Source: an uncultured Clostridia bacterium (GTDB lineage: Bacteria; Bacillota; Clostridia; Lachnospirales; Anaerotignaceae). Taken from it: 64,000 nt of DNA. The notes beneath the pieces were generated by a model. It searched no databases. It saw only the letters and a list, made by a program, of their open reading frames with translations, and was not told the origin of the DNA. A program made the translations under genes and the position numbers. The stretch is from assembly GCA_902477755.1 (NCBI GenBank), contig CABSIK010000007.1:1-64000 (forward strand), read 5' to 3'. Each line of letters opens with the position of its first letter. Position 1 is the first letter of the stretch. Positions 9,207 to 18,134 of the stretch are shown here, in pieces.

Positions 9207-9935
9207 TCAAAAACAAATGTCCGCAGCAAAACGTCTGCTTTTCAAATCCAATCCCACATGCATCTGTAAATACTGCCGCATGACCTTGTCCAATTGTTCC
9301 AAGGCTTCCGGCGAAAGACGGAATCCAAAGATCTGTTTCCCCTCGTTTTCCAATACGTAAGAAAGTGCCGCCCCCACCGCCGGCAAAAGTGGCTTTGCCC
9401 CGGGTCTTTTGTGGTTCTGACAGGTAAAGCCTTCCCCATCAAAATACAGATATTCCGGCGTTTCCTCACACACCATGCAGTCCGCCGACGCCAGCAGCCC
9501 AGAAAGCTGCAAATACTTGATTTCAAAGATACGCCCTGCCAGTTTCGGCTCCAGATGCCCTTTCGCCATACCTTGCAGTGTAAAAAGGAGCAGCTGCATG
9601 ATTTCATCCTGTTCCATGCCTTCGGGACATGTTTTCTCCACCAGTTCCGCCAGATACACCGCCTGAGAAAGGACAGCCACGTCGTTCCGCAGACCGTAAA
9701 AACTCTCAATCAAATCAATCTGCGTTACCGACCAGAAGCCCCGCCCTTCGTAAATGGTAAAATCACAATAGGCAAAAAGCTGTGTCCCTGCCAGCAAGTG
9801 ACTTTTGGCGTTTTTCGCCCCTCTGGCAGACAGACGCACCTTCCCCACCCCTTTGGCAAGAACGGTGATCTGCTTACTGCTTTCGCCCCGCTGGGCTTCC
9901 CCTATGACGATGCCTCTGATTTTCCCTACACTCAT
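9207..9935 (-). CDS. recO: DNA repair protein RecO
   Basis: A 242-residue recombination mediator that helps load RecA at gaps together with RecR/RecF. The N-terminal OB fold (GKIRGIVIGEAQRGESSKQI...) and the C-terminal zinc-binding part with CMVC, then C and H in FTCQNHK, are visible. The start at 9935 follows AAGGGAG by 7 bases; the longer frame to 9977 has no site. It is the last gene of the era operon, as in many Firmicutes. Confidence 0.95.
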   Translation of the reverse strand: MSVGKIRGIVIGEAQRGESSKQITVLAKGVGKVRLSARGAKNAKSHLLAGTQLFAYCDFTIYEGRGFWSVTQIDLIESFYGLRNDVAVLSQAVYLAELVEKTCPEGMEQDEIMQLLLFTLQGMAKGHLEPKLAGRIFEIKYLQLSGLLASADCMVCEETPEYLYFDGEGFTCQNHKRPGAKPLLPAVGAALSYVLENEGKQIFGFRLSPEALEQLDKVMRQYLQMHVGLDLKSRRFAADICF

Positions 9936-9994
9936 GGCTCTGACTCCCTTATCCATAAAACCAACGGAGAAAGCCACAGGCTTCCTCCGCTATG

Positions 9995-10150
9995 TCAATA
10001 AAATTCTTTATATTTCGAGCTGTCCGTAATGCGTCTGCGTCCGTTTTCCTGCTCCCGTCTGGTGCTTTCGTGATACCGCAGATAATCGCTGACCTGCCCT
10101 GTCTGTGTGAACCGCTGCCATAATGCCGTCTGTTTTTTGTCCATATCCAT
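9995..10150 (-). CDS. yqzL: YqzL-like small protein
   Basis: A 51-codon ORF between era and recO, too short for usual cut-offs. It reads MDMDKKQTALWQRFTQTGQV then SDYLRYHESTRRE..., the size, place and W-x-x-F-x-x-T-G pattern of YqzL proteins, which sit between era and recO in Bacillus and many Clostridia. AAAGGGA precedes the ATG. Function unknown. The C-terminus is longer and more basic than in typical YqzL. Confidence 0.7.
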   Translation of the reverse strand: MDMDKKQTALWQRFTQTGQVSDYLRYHESTRREQENGRRRITDSSKYKEFY

Positions 10151-10229
10151 CGTCCCTTTCCGTTTTTAGGATATGAAAGAGAACCAAAACCATACGGCAC
10201 AATTCCTGCCAGTTCTTCCAGTGAATTTT

Positions 10230-11135
10230 TTAAATATTTTTCTTGTCGTAACCGAAGTTTTTCAGCAGGAAATCGCTGTCCCGCCAGTCTTTCTTTACCT
10301 TTACCCAAATCTGCAAAAAGATAGGAGAGCCCAACAGGCGTTCCATATCCTGACGGGCATAGGTACCGATTTTTTTCAGCATACTGCCGTGTTTGCCGAT
10401 GATGATACCCTTATGGGAATCTTTTTCGCAGTAAATCAGTGCCTGTACGTCTACCATATTCTGGTCAGGACGTTTTTTCATGGACATGATTTCCACAGCG
10501 ATACCGTGAGGAATTTCATCCTGCAGCAAGTACAGTGCTTTTTCACGAATGATTTCAGACGCAATCTGACGTTCCGGCTGGTCTGTCACCATTTCCGCAG
10601 GGAAATACTGAGGGCCTTCCGGCAGGAATTTCCGAATGACAGAAAGGAGTGTTTCTGTGTTGCTGCCTGTTGCCGCGGAAATAGGCACCACTTCTTTGAA
10701 GGGGTACAGTTTCCGATATGCGTCGATGATCGCCAGCAGTTTTTCCTTATCGGGCACGGTGTCAATCTTGTTGATGACCAGCACCACAGGTGTTTTCACA
10801 TTGCCCAGCTTTTCCAGTACATACTGATCCGCTTCCAGTACCTTGTCCGTGGGTTCCACCAAAAACAGTACCAAGTCCACTTCCTTGAATGTGTTTTCCG
10901 CGGAGCGCACCATAAATTCACCCAGTTTGTGCTTGGGTTTATGGATACCGGGTGTATCCAGAAATACACACTGGAAATCATCTTTTGTCAAAATACTTGT
11001 GATTTTATTTCTTGTAGTCTGGGGTTTGTTGGACGTAATGGCAATCTTTTCCCCAATCAGACAGTTCATCAGTGTAGATTTCCCTACGTTTGGTCTGCCG
11101 ATGAGAGATACAAATCCAGAATAAAATTTTCCCAT
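10230..11135 (-). CDS. era: GTPase Era
   Basis: A 301-residue GTPase that binds 16S rRNA and supports 30S maturation. G1 is GRPNVGKS (residues 13-20), G3 is DTPG, G4 is NKID, and a KH domain in the C-terminal third contains GIIIGKHGSMLKKIG. Length is typical. The start at 11135 follows AAAGGAGG by 6 bases; the track-length frame to 11249 is an overextension. It follows ybeY and cdd in the same operon, all connected with ribosome maturation. Confidence 0.97.
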   Translation of the reverse strand: MGKFYSGFVSLIGRPNVGKSTLMNCLIGEKIAITSNKPQTTRNKITSILTKDDFQCVFLDTPGIHKPKHKLGEFMVRSAENTFKEVDLVLFLVEPTDKVLEADQYVLEKLGNVKTPVVLVINKIDTVPDKEKLLAIIDAYRKLYPFKEVVPISAATGSNTETLLSVIRKFLPEGPQYFPAEMVTDQPERQIASEIIREKALYLLQDEIPHGIAVEIMSMKKRPDQNMVDVQALIYCEKDSHKGIIIGKHGSMLKKIGTYARQDMERLLGSPIFLQIWVKVKKDWRDSDFLLKNFGYDKKNI

Positions 11136-11146
11136 AGCTGCCTCCT

Positions 11147-11614
11147 TTACGCCTGTTCTGCTTTTTCCGCTTCTTCGGCCGCCTTTGCCGACGCTTCTCT
11201 CGCGTCCCATTCTGCCTGCATTTCCAGCATCATCATGTACTGGAGCCATCTGTCGTTTTTGGTGTCGATATCTTCCTGTGTCAGACCTTTCAGCACAGTC
11301 AGTGCCTGATAATATTTCATACCGTCCTCAACGGTGATATATTCGGATTTCATACCCAGCACAATGCCAATACGGTTGGGCAGCATATAACGGCGGATTT
11401 CTTCCTGTACGCCTTCAATGGGTTTGCCCAGACGTTTCATAAATTCCAAGGCGTTTTTGTAGTGGATGATGTATTCACTTTCTTTGATTTTCACCCGCTG
11501 ACCCTGCCATTTTGTTTCGATGTATTCCACGATTTCATCCATGGTTTTGGGATTTGCCTTCACTTCGATGCCTGCAAATCTTGCTTTCAATGCTTCAATG
11601 CCTTTTGCTTCCAT
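11147..11614 (-). CDS. hypothetical protein in the era operon
   Basis: A 155-residue protein (MEAKGIEALKARFAGIEVKA...) that I do not recognise. It is helical and charged, with no signal peptide or membrane segment, and ends in an alanine/glutamate-rich helix (REASAKAAEEAEKAEQA). AAGGAG precedes the ATG by 9 bases. It starts 3 bases after the udg stop and ends 11 bases before era, so it is clearly part of the operon. It sits where this cluster normally has no gene. Confidence 0.75.
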   Translation of the reverse strand: MEAKGIEALKARFAGIEVKANPKTMDEIVEYIETKWQGQRVKIKESEYIIHYKNALEFMKRLGKPIEGVQEEIRRYMLPNRIGIVLGMKSEYITVEDGMKYYQALTVLKGLTQEDIDTKNDRWLQYMMMLEMQAEWDAREASAKAAEEAEKAEQA

Positions 11615-11617
11615 TGT

Positions 11618-12187
11618 TTACACTCCTTGTTCTTTCAATTCATCATATTTTTTCCGAATGGCCTGCATATCTTCCCAAGCCGGTCGTTTTTTCGTTTCGT
11701 CCCGTAATAATGCGGAAGGGTGGTAGGTGGCGATGATGTGATATCCTTTTCGCTCGATCCACTGCCCCCGCTGTCTTGTGATTTTAAAATCAGGAGAAAT
11801 GATGGTTGTCGCCGCGATTCTGCCCAGACAAACGATAATCTTCGGGTGAATCATGGCAAGCTGGTATCTAAGATAATTCAAACACGCCTCTTTTTCATCG
11901 TCATGGGGATCTCTGTTTCCGGGGGGTCTGCATTTGACGATATTCGCCACATACACATCCTCCAGAGAAAGATTCACCGCCGCCAGCATTTTATCCAGCA
12001 ATTGTCCTGCGGGGCCCACAAAGGGAATCCCCGTCAAATCTTCCTGCTGACCGGGCCCCTCCCCAATGAACATAATATCCGCACTGCGGTTGCCCTTGCC
12101 AATGACAACATTTGTCCGCATTTCACTCAATCGGCACTTTTTGCAGTTGTAGCAGGCACCCTCTAAAATTTCCCAGCTTTTTTCCAT
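11618..12187 (-). CDS. uracil-DNA glycosylase, family 4 (iron-sulfur type)
   Basis: A 189-residue repair enzyme that removes uracil from DNA. Visible are the N-terminal cysteines C12/C15/C18 (CYNCKKC) and the later ones in VKCRPP and IIVCLG that hold the 4Fe-4S cluster in this family. The catalytic loop is GEGPGQQEDLTGIPFVGPAG and the second motif is HPSALLR. The start at 12187 follows GGAG by 8 bases. It overlaps the end of the DUF6054 gene slightly or not at all, depending on the start chosen. Confidence 0.92.
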   Translation of the reverse strand: MEKSWEILEGACYNCKKCRLSEMRTNVVIGKGNRSADIMFIGEGPGQQEDLTGIPFVGPAGQLLDKMLAAVNLSLEDVYVANIVKCRPPGNRDPHDDEKEACLNYLRYQLAMIHPKIIVCLGRIAATTIISPDFKITRQRGQWIERKGYHIIATYHPSALLRDETKKRPAWEDMQAIRKKYDELKEQGV

Positions 12188-12192
12188 AGACA

Positions 12193-12531
12193 TCACTCCA
12201 ACATATACTGACGCAAAGCGTTTTCCGCCAGTTCCACAAAATCTCCTCCTGCGCCCCAGTCAAAGCGGAAAATGGCGCCTTGTCCACCGCCGCCTGCTGC
12301 CAGATGCACATGGGTCACCCCATGAAAATCCGTTGCAAGGACAGTCAATGTTGCCCGATTGCTGGAACGCACATAATATTTTTCAAATAATCCCATGGCT
12401 ACAGTGCCCTGTTCTGTTTCCAGAATATATTTATCCAGATATTGTGCGGAAATGGCATTGCTTACCTTCTCCCACACCAGTTCCAGCACTTCCTGTGGCG
12501 CAATAGATACTTTCAAATCTTTCACTTCCAT
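12193..12531 (-). CDS. DUF6054 family protein
   Basis: A 112-residue protein with the pattern of DUF6054: YVRSSNRATLTVLATDF near residue 55 and the glycine-rich AAGGGGQGAIFRFDWGAGGD near residue 80. No signal or membrane segment is seen. It lies between cdd and the uracil-DNA glycosylase. Function unknown; the family assignment is by motif recognition only. Confidence 0.75.
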   Translation of the reverse strand: MEVKDLKVSIAPQEVLELVWEKVSNAISAQYLDKYILETEQGTVAMGLFEKYYVRSSNRATLTVLATDFHGVTHVHLAAGGGGQGAIFRFDWGAGGDFVELAENALRQYMLE

Positions 12532-12555
12532 GAGAAATCCCCCTTTTCCTCAGGC

Positions 12556-12948
12556 TCACTTGATGTCCTCCCCACGGAAGCCAAAAGGCAGCAATTCCGT
12601 CAGGGCAAACTCCTTCTCTCCTTCTAATTCGCTCCAAAGAACCACTTTTCCTTCTGGCATGAACTCAAAAAGTACCTGTCTGCAAATGCCACAGGGGGCA
12701 GCATACTCTCCGCTGCTTGCCACAATGGCAATTTTCTCAAATTCTCTTACGCCTTCGGAAACGGCTTTTGTCACCGCTGTCCGTTCTGCGCATATGGTTG
12801 CTCCGTAAGTGGCGTTTTCCACGTTGCATCCTGTAAAAACCCTGCCGTCCTTTGCCAGCAGTGCCGCCCCCACCTGAAAATGAGAGTAAGGGGCGTAAGC
12901 CTTTTTCATGACTTCTTTTGCCTTTGCGATCAGTTCCTCATTCGTCAT
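12556..12948 (-). CDS. cdd: cytidine deaminase
   Basis: A 130-residue tetrameric zinc enzyme deaminating cytidine and deoxycytidine for pyrimidine salvage. The zinc-site motifs are both present: CAERTA (Cys and catalytic Glu) and PCGICRQ. AAAGGAAG precedes the ATG. In Bacillus the same position in the cluster holds dgkA then cdd; here dgkA is absent. Confidence 0.96.
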   Translation of the reverse strand: MTNEELIAKAKEVMKKAYAPYSHFQVGAALLAKDGRVFTGCNVENATYGATICAERTAVTKAVSEGVREFEKIAIVASSGEYAAPCGICRQVLFEFMPEGKVVLWSELEGEKEFALTELLPFGFRGEDIK

Positions 12949-12966
12949 GGAAACACTTCCTTTCCC

Positions 12967-13434
12967 TTATGCTCTGGGAATCCCAGCCAATTCCAGAATC
13001 TCTTTCTGTTTGGCGAACATTTCTTTTTCTTCCTCCGGCTCCATATGGTCATAGCCCAGCAGATGGAGCATGCTGTGGGCAGTGAGGAAAGCAATCTCCC
13101 GTTTCAGGGAATGACCGTATTCCTCCGCCTGTTCTCTTGCCCGCTCCAGAGAAATGATAATATCCCCCAGCACCACTTCGCCGTTTTCGTTTCTGTCCAT
13201 GATTTCCCCTTCTTCAAAAGTCAGCTGGGGAAAACTCAGCACATCCGTAGGGCGGTCGATGCCGCGAAATTGTTTGTTAATCTGATGGATTTCCTCGTTA
13301 TCCACGATGGAAATGCTGATTTCACATTCTTCCTGAAAGCCTTCGTATTTCAGGCTGTCCAGGGCGATTTTTTCCATAACGGCTTCCAGTTCTTCCGGAA
13401 AGCCCTCTGTCCGTATATCAATCAGTACTGTCAC
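12967..13434 (-). CDS. ybeY: endoribonuclease YbeY
   Basis: A 155-residue metal-dependent RNase for 16S 3' maturation and ribosome quality control. The zinc motif HSMLHLLGYDH (H-x3-H-x5-H) is intact. The start is a GTG at 13434 with CAGGAGG 9 bases upstream. It overlaps the end of pgpH by 17 bases, which suggests translational coupling. Confidence 0.96.
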   Translation of the reverse strand: MTVLIDIRTEGFPEELEAVMEKIALDSLKYEGFQEECEISISIVDNEEIHQINKQFRGIDRPTDVLSFPQLTFEEGEIMDRNENGEVVLGDIIISLERAREQAEEYGHSLKREIAFLTAHSMLHLLGYDHMEPEEEKEMFAKQKEILELAGIPRA

Positions 13435-15547
13435 TGTTTGTTTCCTCCTGTTCTGTGTCTGCCTTTTTCTTGGCAGCCTCTTGGATTTCCTTCTGTTCCG
13501 GATAAGAAACCCGTTCGTGATACATGCCGTGGAACACCTTCAGGAAAGCCAGCCGGACGGTTTCCAGTTCATTGAGGGTCAAACCGCTGTTGTTCAGCTG
13601 TCCATCGTCCAGTTTATCTTTCATGAGGTTTTTCACAGCCGCTTCTGCTTCCTCCATGGTTTTCCCATGCCCCAGCATAGAGCGCACCGCCGCTTCCACC
13701 GTATCCGCCAGCATCACCACTGCCGACTCCCGACTGGAAGGGATGCGTCCCTGATAGCGGTAATCTGCCTCATTCACATTCTCCGCACCGTAAAGCTTCA
13801 AAGCTTTGAAATAGAAAAACTTCACCAGAGAATTGCCGTGGTGCTCTACAATCATATCCCGTACCACCGGCGGCAGTTTATACCGTTCAGCCAGTTCCAA
13901 GCCGCCTTTGGTATGTCCCGTAATGATTTTTGCGCTTTTTTCCGGCGGCAGTTCGTCATGGGGATTATACCCAGACTGATTTTCCGCAAAATACTGTGGA
14001 TACCGCAGTTTTCCCACGTCGTGATAGTATGCTCCGGCTCTTGCCAGTGCTGTATTGCCGCCAATGTCATAAACAGCCGTTTCTGCCAGATTTGCCACAA
14101 TCAAACTATGGTGATATGTCCCCGGCGCCTCAATCATGAGCTTGCGCAGCAGTTCATTGTTGGGATTGGTCAGTTCCATCAGTCGCAGAGGCGTATTTGC
14201 CTCAAACATATTTTCCCAGAAAGGCAGGCTGCCCACAGCCACAATCATGGACAGCAGCCCTGTCACTGCGCCAATGCCGCTTTGCATCAGCAGTTCCGCG
14301 GAATAGCCTTCCCCGAAGAAAAATCCCAGAGAAATGGTAGTCACAAAGTCCACTGCCGCCATTCCCAGTGCTGCTGGAATCAGATAGGAACGCTTGTCCG
14401 TTTTCTGAATGATGAGGGCGGCAAAGGTACCGCTGATGAGAGCGTACATCAAAAACTGCACATCCCCGTTGAATATAAAGCACCCGATGATACAGAACAG
14501 GGCATTGAGCCACAACGCCATCCGTCTGCCCACCAAAAGACTCACCAGCATGGCAAAAAGCCCCACAGGGATAATGGTGAATATAGTCAGGTTTGCCAGC
14601 ACTCGTATGAGCAGCACCATCATCATATAGATGGTGAACAACATGCGTATTTCATTGGGCTTGAGAAGAATATTTCCCTTCCCCCAAAGGAAAAACAAAT
14701 ACAGCGCCGCAAAGAGCATTCCTGTAATGACCAGACTGCCCAAAAGGGGCATGAGACTGCCTTCCAGTCCTGTTTCACTGACCAGATTCAAAGCCACCAG
14801 CTTGTCATAGATTTCCTGAGTGATGATTTCCCCTTCGTCTACAATCTTCTGGTTCTTGCGGATCATGACTTCTTCTACTTCTGCCCGTTTTTCCTCTTTG
14901 GCCGCTTCCACAGCCGCCTCATCCACAATGAGATTTGGCTCCACAGCCGCTGACAGGATGACCCCTGCCATGGTTTTTAAGTCACTGCTCCATGCCAAAT
15001 CCTGTAAATAGCCCAGACCGGAGGCTTTCGCTTCCGTCAGACCGTCTGCCGTCACGCCTTTGTCATAAATCTCTTTCAATACAGATACACAGTCATTGGC
15101 AAAAGCCTTCCGCTGATCTGCTGTAAGATTTTCATAAGCCATGAGCTGCCTGTTGGACAGTACCACAGGCAGTTCCAACGAAACTTCCTGCACTGCATTA
15201 TAAAAACTTTCCCCCTCCGGCAGTCCTGCCAGAACGGTGTCTAGTTCCCGAAAGACCCCTTCCACCATGGTCACGTTTTTATCCATGACGGTGGTATCCG
15301 TTTTATAAATGGGCCCTACACTGTTTGCCGCCGCCTCCCGAAGTTTTTCCGTGGCAGCTTCATCCACAGTATCTTCTGGCGCCACATACCGCTTGGTTGC
15401 CACAGACCCCACCTGCACCGTTTCCCGCTGCTGGATAGAGCCTGTCCCAATGCAGACGATGGTCACCACAAAGGCCAGTATAAACAATACAATCCGGTGC
15501 AGCTCTTTACGCTCTGCCCCGTCTGCTATCTTTCTTTCCATCTGCAT
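13418..15547 (-). CDS. pgpH: 7TM-HD domain protein, PgpH-type c-di-AMP phosphodiesterase
   Basis: A 709-residue membrane protein (YqfF/PgpH type). One N-terminal membrane segment (IVLFILAFVVTIVCIGTG) leads into an extracellular 7TMR-HDED domain of about 220 residues. About seven membrane helices follow, then a cytosolic HD domain with TYHHSLIVANLAE, YYHDVGKL and HTKGG. In Listeria and Bacillus this family hydrolyses c-di-AMP. The start at 15547 (MQMERK) follows GCGGAG; the longer frame to 15577 has no site. It overlaps phoH by 41 bases. Confidence 0.93.
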   Translation of the reverse strand: MQMERKIADGAERKELHRIVLFILAFVVTIVCIGTGSIQQRETVQVGSVATKRYVAPEDTVDEAATEKLREAAANSVGPIYKTDTTVMDKNVTMVEGVFRELDTVLAGLPEGESFYNAVQEVSLELPVVLSNRQLMAYENLTADQRKAFANDCVSVLKEIYDKGVTADGLTEAKASGLGYLQDLAWSSDLKTMAGVILSAAVEPNLIVDEAAVEAAKEEKRAEVEEVMIRKNQKIVDEGEIITQEIYDKLVALNLVSETGLEGSLMPLLGSLVITGMLFAALYLFFLWGKGNILLKPNEIRMLFTIYMMMVLLIRVLANLTIFTIIPVGLFAMLVSLLVGRRMALWLNALFCIIGCFIFNGDVQFLMYALISGTFAALIIQKTDKRSYLIPAALGMAAVDFVTTISLGFFFGEGYSAELLMQSGIGAVTGLLSMIVAVGSLPFWENMFEANTPLRLMELTNPNNELLRKLMIEAPGTYHHSLIVANLAETAVYDIGGNTALARAGAYYHDVGKLRYPQYFAENQSGYNPHDELPPEKSAKIITGHTKGGLELAERYKLPPVVRDMIVEHHGNSLVKFFYFKALKLYGAENVNEADYRYQGRIPSSRESAVVMLADTVEAAVRSMLGHGKTMEEAEAAVKNLMKDKLDDGQLNNSGLTLNELETVRLAFLKVFHGMYHERVSYPEQKEIQEAAKKKADTEQEETNSDSTD

Positions 15548-16520
15548 CACTCCGCTTTCTGGATTCAAACTTTTCATATGCCAGAATGATTTTCTGTACT
15601 AAGGGATGACGCACAACATCCTTGTTGGTGAGGGTGATCATGCCGATGCCCTCGATGCCGCTCAAAATTTTGGTGGCCTCCAACAAGCCGGAGCGTTTGC
15701 CCTCTGCCAAGTCGATCTGTGTCAAGTCCCCCGTAATGACCGCCTTGGAACCATATCCGATACGAGTCAGGAACATTTTCATCTGTTCCGGTGTGGTGTT
15801 CTGGGCTTCATCCAGTACGATATAGGCATTATCCAGTGTACGTCCGCGCATATACGCCAATGGCGCCACTTCAATGAGCCCTTTCTCCATATTTTTCGCA
15901 AAAGTTTCTGCCCCCATGATTTCGTACAGCGCATCATAGAGGGGGCGCAGATAAGGGTCTACCTTCTGCTGCAAATCCCCCGGCAAAAAGCCCAGTTTTT
16001 CCCCTGCTTCAATGGCAGGTCTAGTCAAAATGATGCGGTTGACTTCGTTGTTTTTGAAGGCGGTGATGGCCATTGCCATTGCCAGATAGGTTTTCCCTGT
16101 ACCGGCAGGGCCAATGCCGAAAACCACCGTATTGTTCTTCATCAGGTCGATATATTTTTTCTGCCCCATGGTTTTAGGTTTTAAGGGTCTGCCGTTGGCA
16201 GTAATGCAGATCAGGTTGTCATAAACCTTTTCCAATTCCTGCAAATCCGCTTCTTCGGCGGAAGAAATGAAGTATTCCAGATTCTGTTCTGTGATTTCTT
16301 CCCCTCTGCGTGCAAGGGCAGCCATGGAGTTAAGCACACTCCATGCCTTGTGTACGCCTCTTTCTTCCCCTACCACTTTCACATCATCGCCGCGGTTGAC
16401 AATCTGCACACCGCAGCTTTTTTCGATTTTTCTGATATTGCTGTCAAACTGCCCGAACACAGGCAGGATAATGTCATTCTCCAACTGAATGGTTCTCTCT
16501 ATTTGACTCATCTTCGACAT
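15507..16520 (-). CDS. phoH: PhoH-like ATPase
   Basis: A 337-residue cytosolic P-loop ATPase. After an N-terminal KH-like region the Walker A motif GPAGTGKTYLA is at about residue 138 and Walker B is VLDEAQN. PhoH proteins are thought to act in RNA metabolism, often beside ybeY as here. The start at 16520 (MSKMSQ) has AAGGA a few bases upstream and overlaps the end of yqfD by 47 bases. Confidence 0.95.
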   Translation of the reverse strand: MSKMSQIERTIQLENDIILPVFGQFDSNIRKIEKSCGVQIVNRGDDVKVVGEERGVHKAWSVLNSMAALARRGEEITEQNLEYFISSAEEADLQELEKVYDNLICITANGRPLKPKTMGQKKYIDLMKNNTVVFGIGPAGTGKTYLAMAMAITAFKNNEVNRIILTRPAIEAGEKLGFLPGDLQQKVDPYLRPLYDALYEIMGAETFAKNMEKGLIEVAPLAYMRGRTLDNAYIVLDEAQNTTPEQMKMFLTRIGYGSKAVITGDLTQIDLAEGKRSGLLEATKILSGIEGIGMITLTNKDVVRHPLVQKIILAYEKFESRKRSDADGKKDSRRGRA

Positions 16521-17718
16521 CAAATTCCTTTCTCACTTGTTTTTTTCCGATTTCTTCGGACAAAGTCACTTTGCATACTGCCCGGACTCTGTCTGTATAT
16601 GTTTCATATCTGATTTCCGTCTGCTCCACGGACTCCCCTTCTGTCAGCCCTTCCGCCGCTTTTTCCTTACATTTGGCTTCCAAAAGGGCTTTCGCCTCCT
16701 CTGCGGTGTAAGTCTTTTCCGCCGTTTCATAAGGGCGGTAAACCTCTGTCCACAGAGAAAAAGGCAGCGTCCAATCTCCCAGACCCATGTTTTTTTCTTC
16801 CAAAACTTCTTTTTCGAAGTCGTTTTCCATGTGTGGCTTAATGAAATCCAGTTCCAAATCTCCAAAAAGCAGCACATGATTCTCCTTTTCCTCGCCGCCT
16901 AAAATCTTTTCTGTTTCCGTCAGCATTTGTTCCTCTGTCACTTCTGCCCACGTGGTTGCCTGCACACTTCCGCTGGCTGCCACATATTCCGTTTCCATGG
17001 GCTCTCCTTCCAGTCCCACCAGAACTTCCGCGGAAATGAGCACATCCCCTGCCTGCACCACATCTCCTGCCTGCACAAGGGGCGTTCCTTTGGCGGCTGT
17101 AATTTTTCCCACCACACCGTCCTTTTCGGCAATGATGTCACAGGGCGTTTCTTCCTCCATGGGTGTAGGCGCCACAATGGTCTCTGCCACTTTGACTGTG
17201 GCTTCTGCCCCTTTGATGGACACACTCACCCAAGACAAATCAGAAATATCTGCCAGCAGTGCTTTGGTCACCGCGTCTGCATCCACCTGTTTTTTCCATT
17301 TTCCCGGCTTTAGACCATATTCCTCGCAGGCGGTCAAAATCTCCTCTGATGTCAGCCGTTCATTGCCTTCCACACGAACTACCCAGACAAAAGAAGAAAG
17401 CACATACAGCGCCGCCGCAAAAAACAGAATGCCCACAGCAAATATGGGATGGGTCTTTGCATGCCGCAGCTTTTCCGGCAAGCCCCCCAGCGCCAAAACC
17501 TCTAAATGGCACCCAGTCTTTTGGGCACATTCTTCCAGTTCTCTCATTCCTGCCAGAGAAGTTTTCATCTCCATGCCGCCGCCGATACCCTTGGCATCCC
17601 AGAATAAAATCCGGCGGTATGCAGCCAGATTCATGAACCGTTCCATGGAAAAACCGGTTATTCTTATCATAACATATCCACGCAAATAATACCACAATAC
17701 GGGCAACAAATTCCGCAC
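16474..17718 (-). CDS. yqfD: sporulation protein YqfD
   Basis: A 414-residue protein of the YqfD family, expressed in the mother cell under SigE in Bacillus. The N-terminus LWYYLRGYVMIRITGFSMER is the family signature. A single membrane segment (FAVGILFFAAALYVLSSFVW) sits near residue 95, followed by a large outer domain. The start is a GTG at 17718 behind AAGGGAAGG. It forms a pair with yqfC, and the two support an endospore-forming host. Confidence 0.9.
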   Translation of the reverse strand: MRNLLPVLWYYLRGYVMIRITGFSMERFMNLAAYRRILFWDAKGIGGGMEMKTSLAGMRELEECAQKTGCHLEVLALGGLPEKLRHAKTHPIFAVGILFFAAALYVLSSFVWVVRVEGNERLTSEEILTACEEYGLKPGKWKKQVDADAVTKALLADISDLSWVSVSIKGAEATVKVAETIVAPTPMEEETPCDIIAEKDGVVGKITAAKGTPLVQAGDVVQAGDVLISAEVLVGLEGEPMETEYVAASGSVQATTWAEVTEEQMLTETEKILGGEEKENHVLLFGDLELDFIKPHMENDFEKEVLEEKNMGLGDWTLPFSLWTEVYRPYETAEKTYTAEEAKALLEAKCKEKAAEGLTEGESVEQTEIRYETYTDRVRAVCKVTLSEEIGKKQVRKEFDVEDESNRENHSVGE

Positions 17719-17731
17719 CTGCCTTCCCTTC

Positions 17732-17995
17732 CTACCGCAAAAATTCCAAGCGGAAAATCCGCCCTTTCACCACGATGCAGGCTGCCGACATCTGCTTCAG
17801 TTCCAGCCCTTCTCCCGTCAGCAGCAGCCTGCCTGCGCCTGTGGCAATGCGTATGGTTTCGGCGCTGTATTCCAAAAGTCCCTTGTGGTTTTCCACCGTC
17901 ACTTCCTCCTGTCCCACCATGGACACCAAGGGCAAATCCAGCACCACTTCCTTGGGCAGATCCAGTTTTTCTGCCATACCCTTTCCAAGTCCCAC
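17732..17995 (-). CDS. yqfC: sporulation protein YqfC
   Basis: An 87-residue member of the YabP/YqfC family of sporulation proteins. The body (LPLVSMVGQEEVTVENHKGL then LEYSAETIRIATGAGRLLLT) matches the family pattern. The start is a GTG with GGAGG 8 bases upstream. It is the first gene of the long yqfC...recO operon. An ATG at 17977 is a possible second start. Confidence 0.88.
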   Translation of the reverse strand: MGLGKGMAEKLDLPKEVVLDLPLVSMVGQEEVTVENHKGLLEYSAETIRIATGAGRLLLTGEGLELKQMSAACIVVKGRIFRLEFLR

Positions 17996-18061
17996 AGCCA
18001 GAACCTCCTTTCTGTCAAATGCCCTCTTTTATAGGTATGCCGGTTCCCTCTGTCCCATACC

Positions 18062-18114
18062 CGCAAAAAAAGCCGGAAGTTCCTTTGGCAAAAACCAAAC
18101 TCCTTCCGGCTATA
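18062..18114 (-). terminator. terminator after the ABC transporter operon
   Basis: A stem of AGCCGGAAG/CTTCCGGCT with an inner TTGG/CCAA pairing, followed leftward by a run of T on the minus strand (18066-18072). It lies 20 bp after the stop of the ATPase gene. Confidence 0.8.
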
Positions 18115-18134
18115 TGTTTTTATGGGATTTTTTA

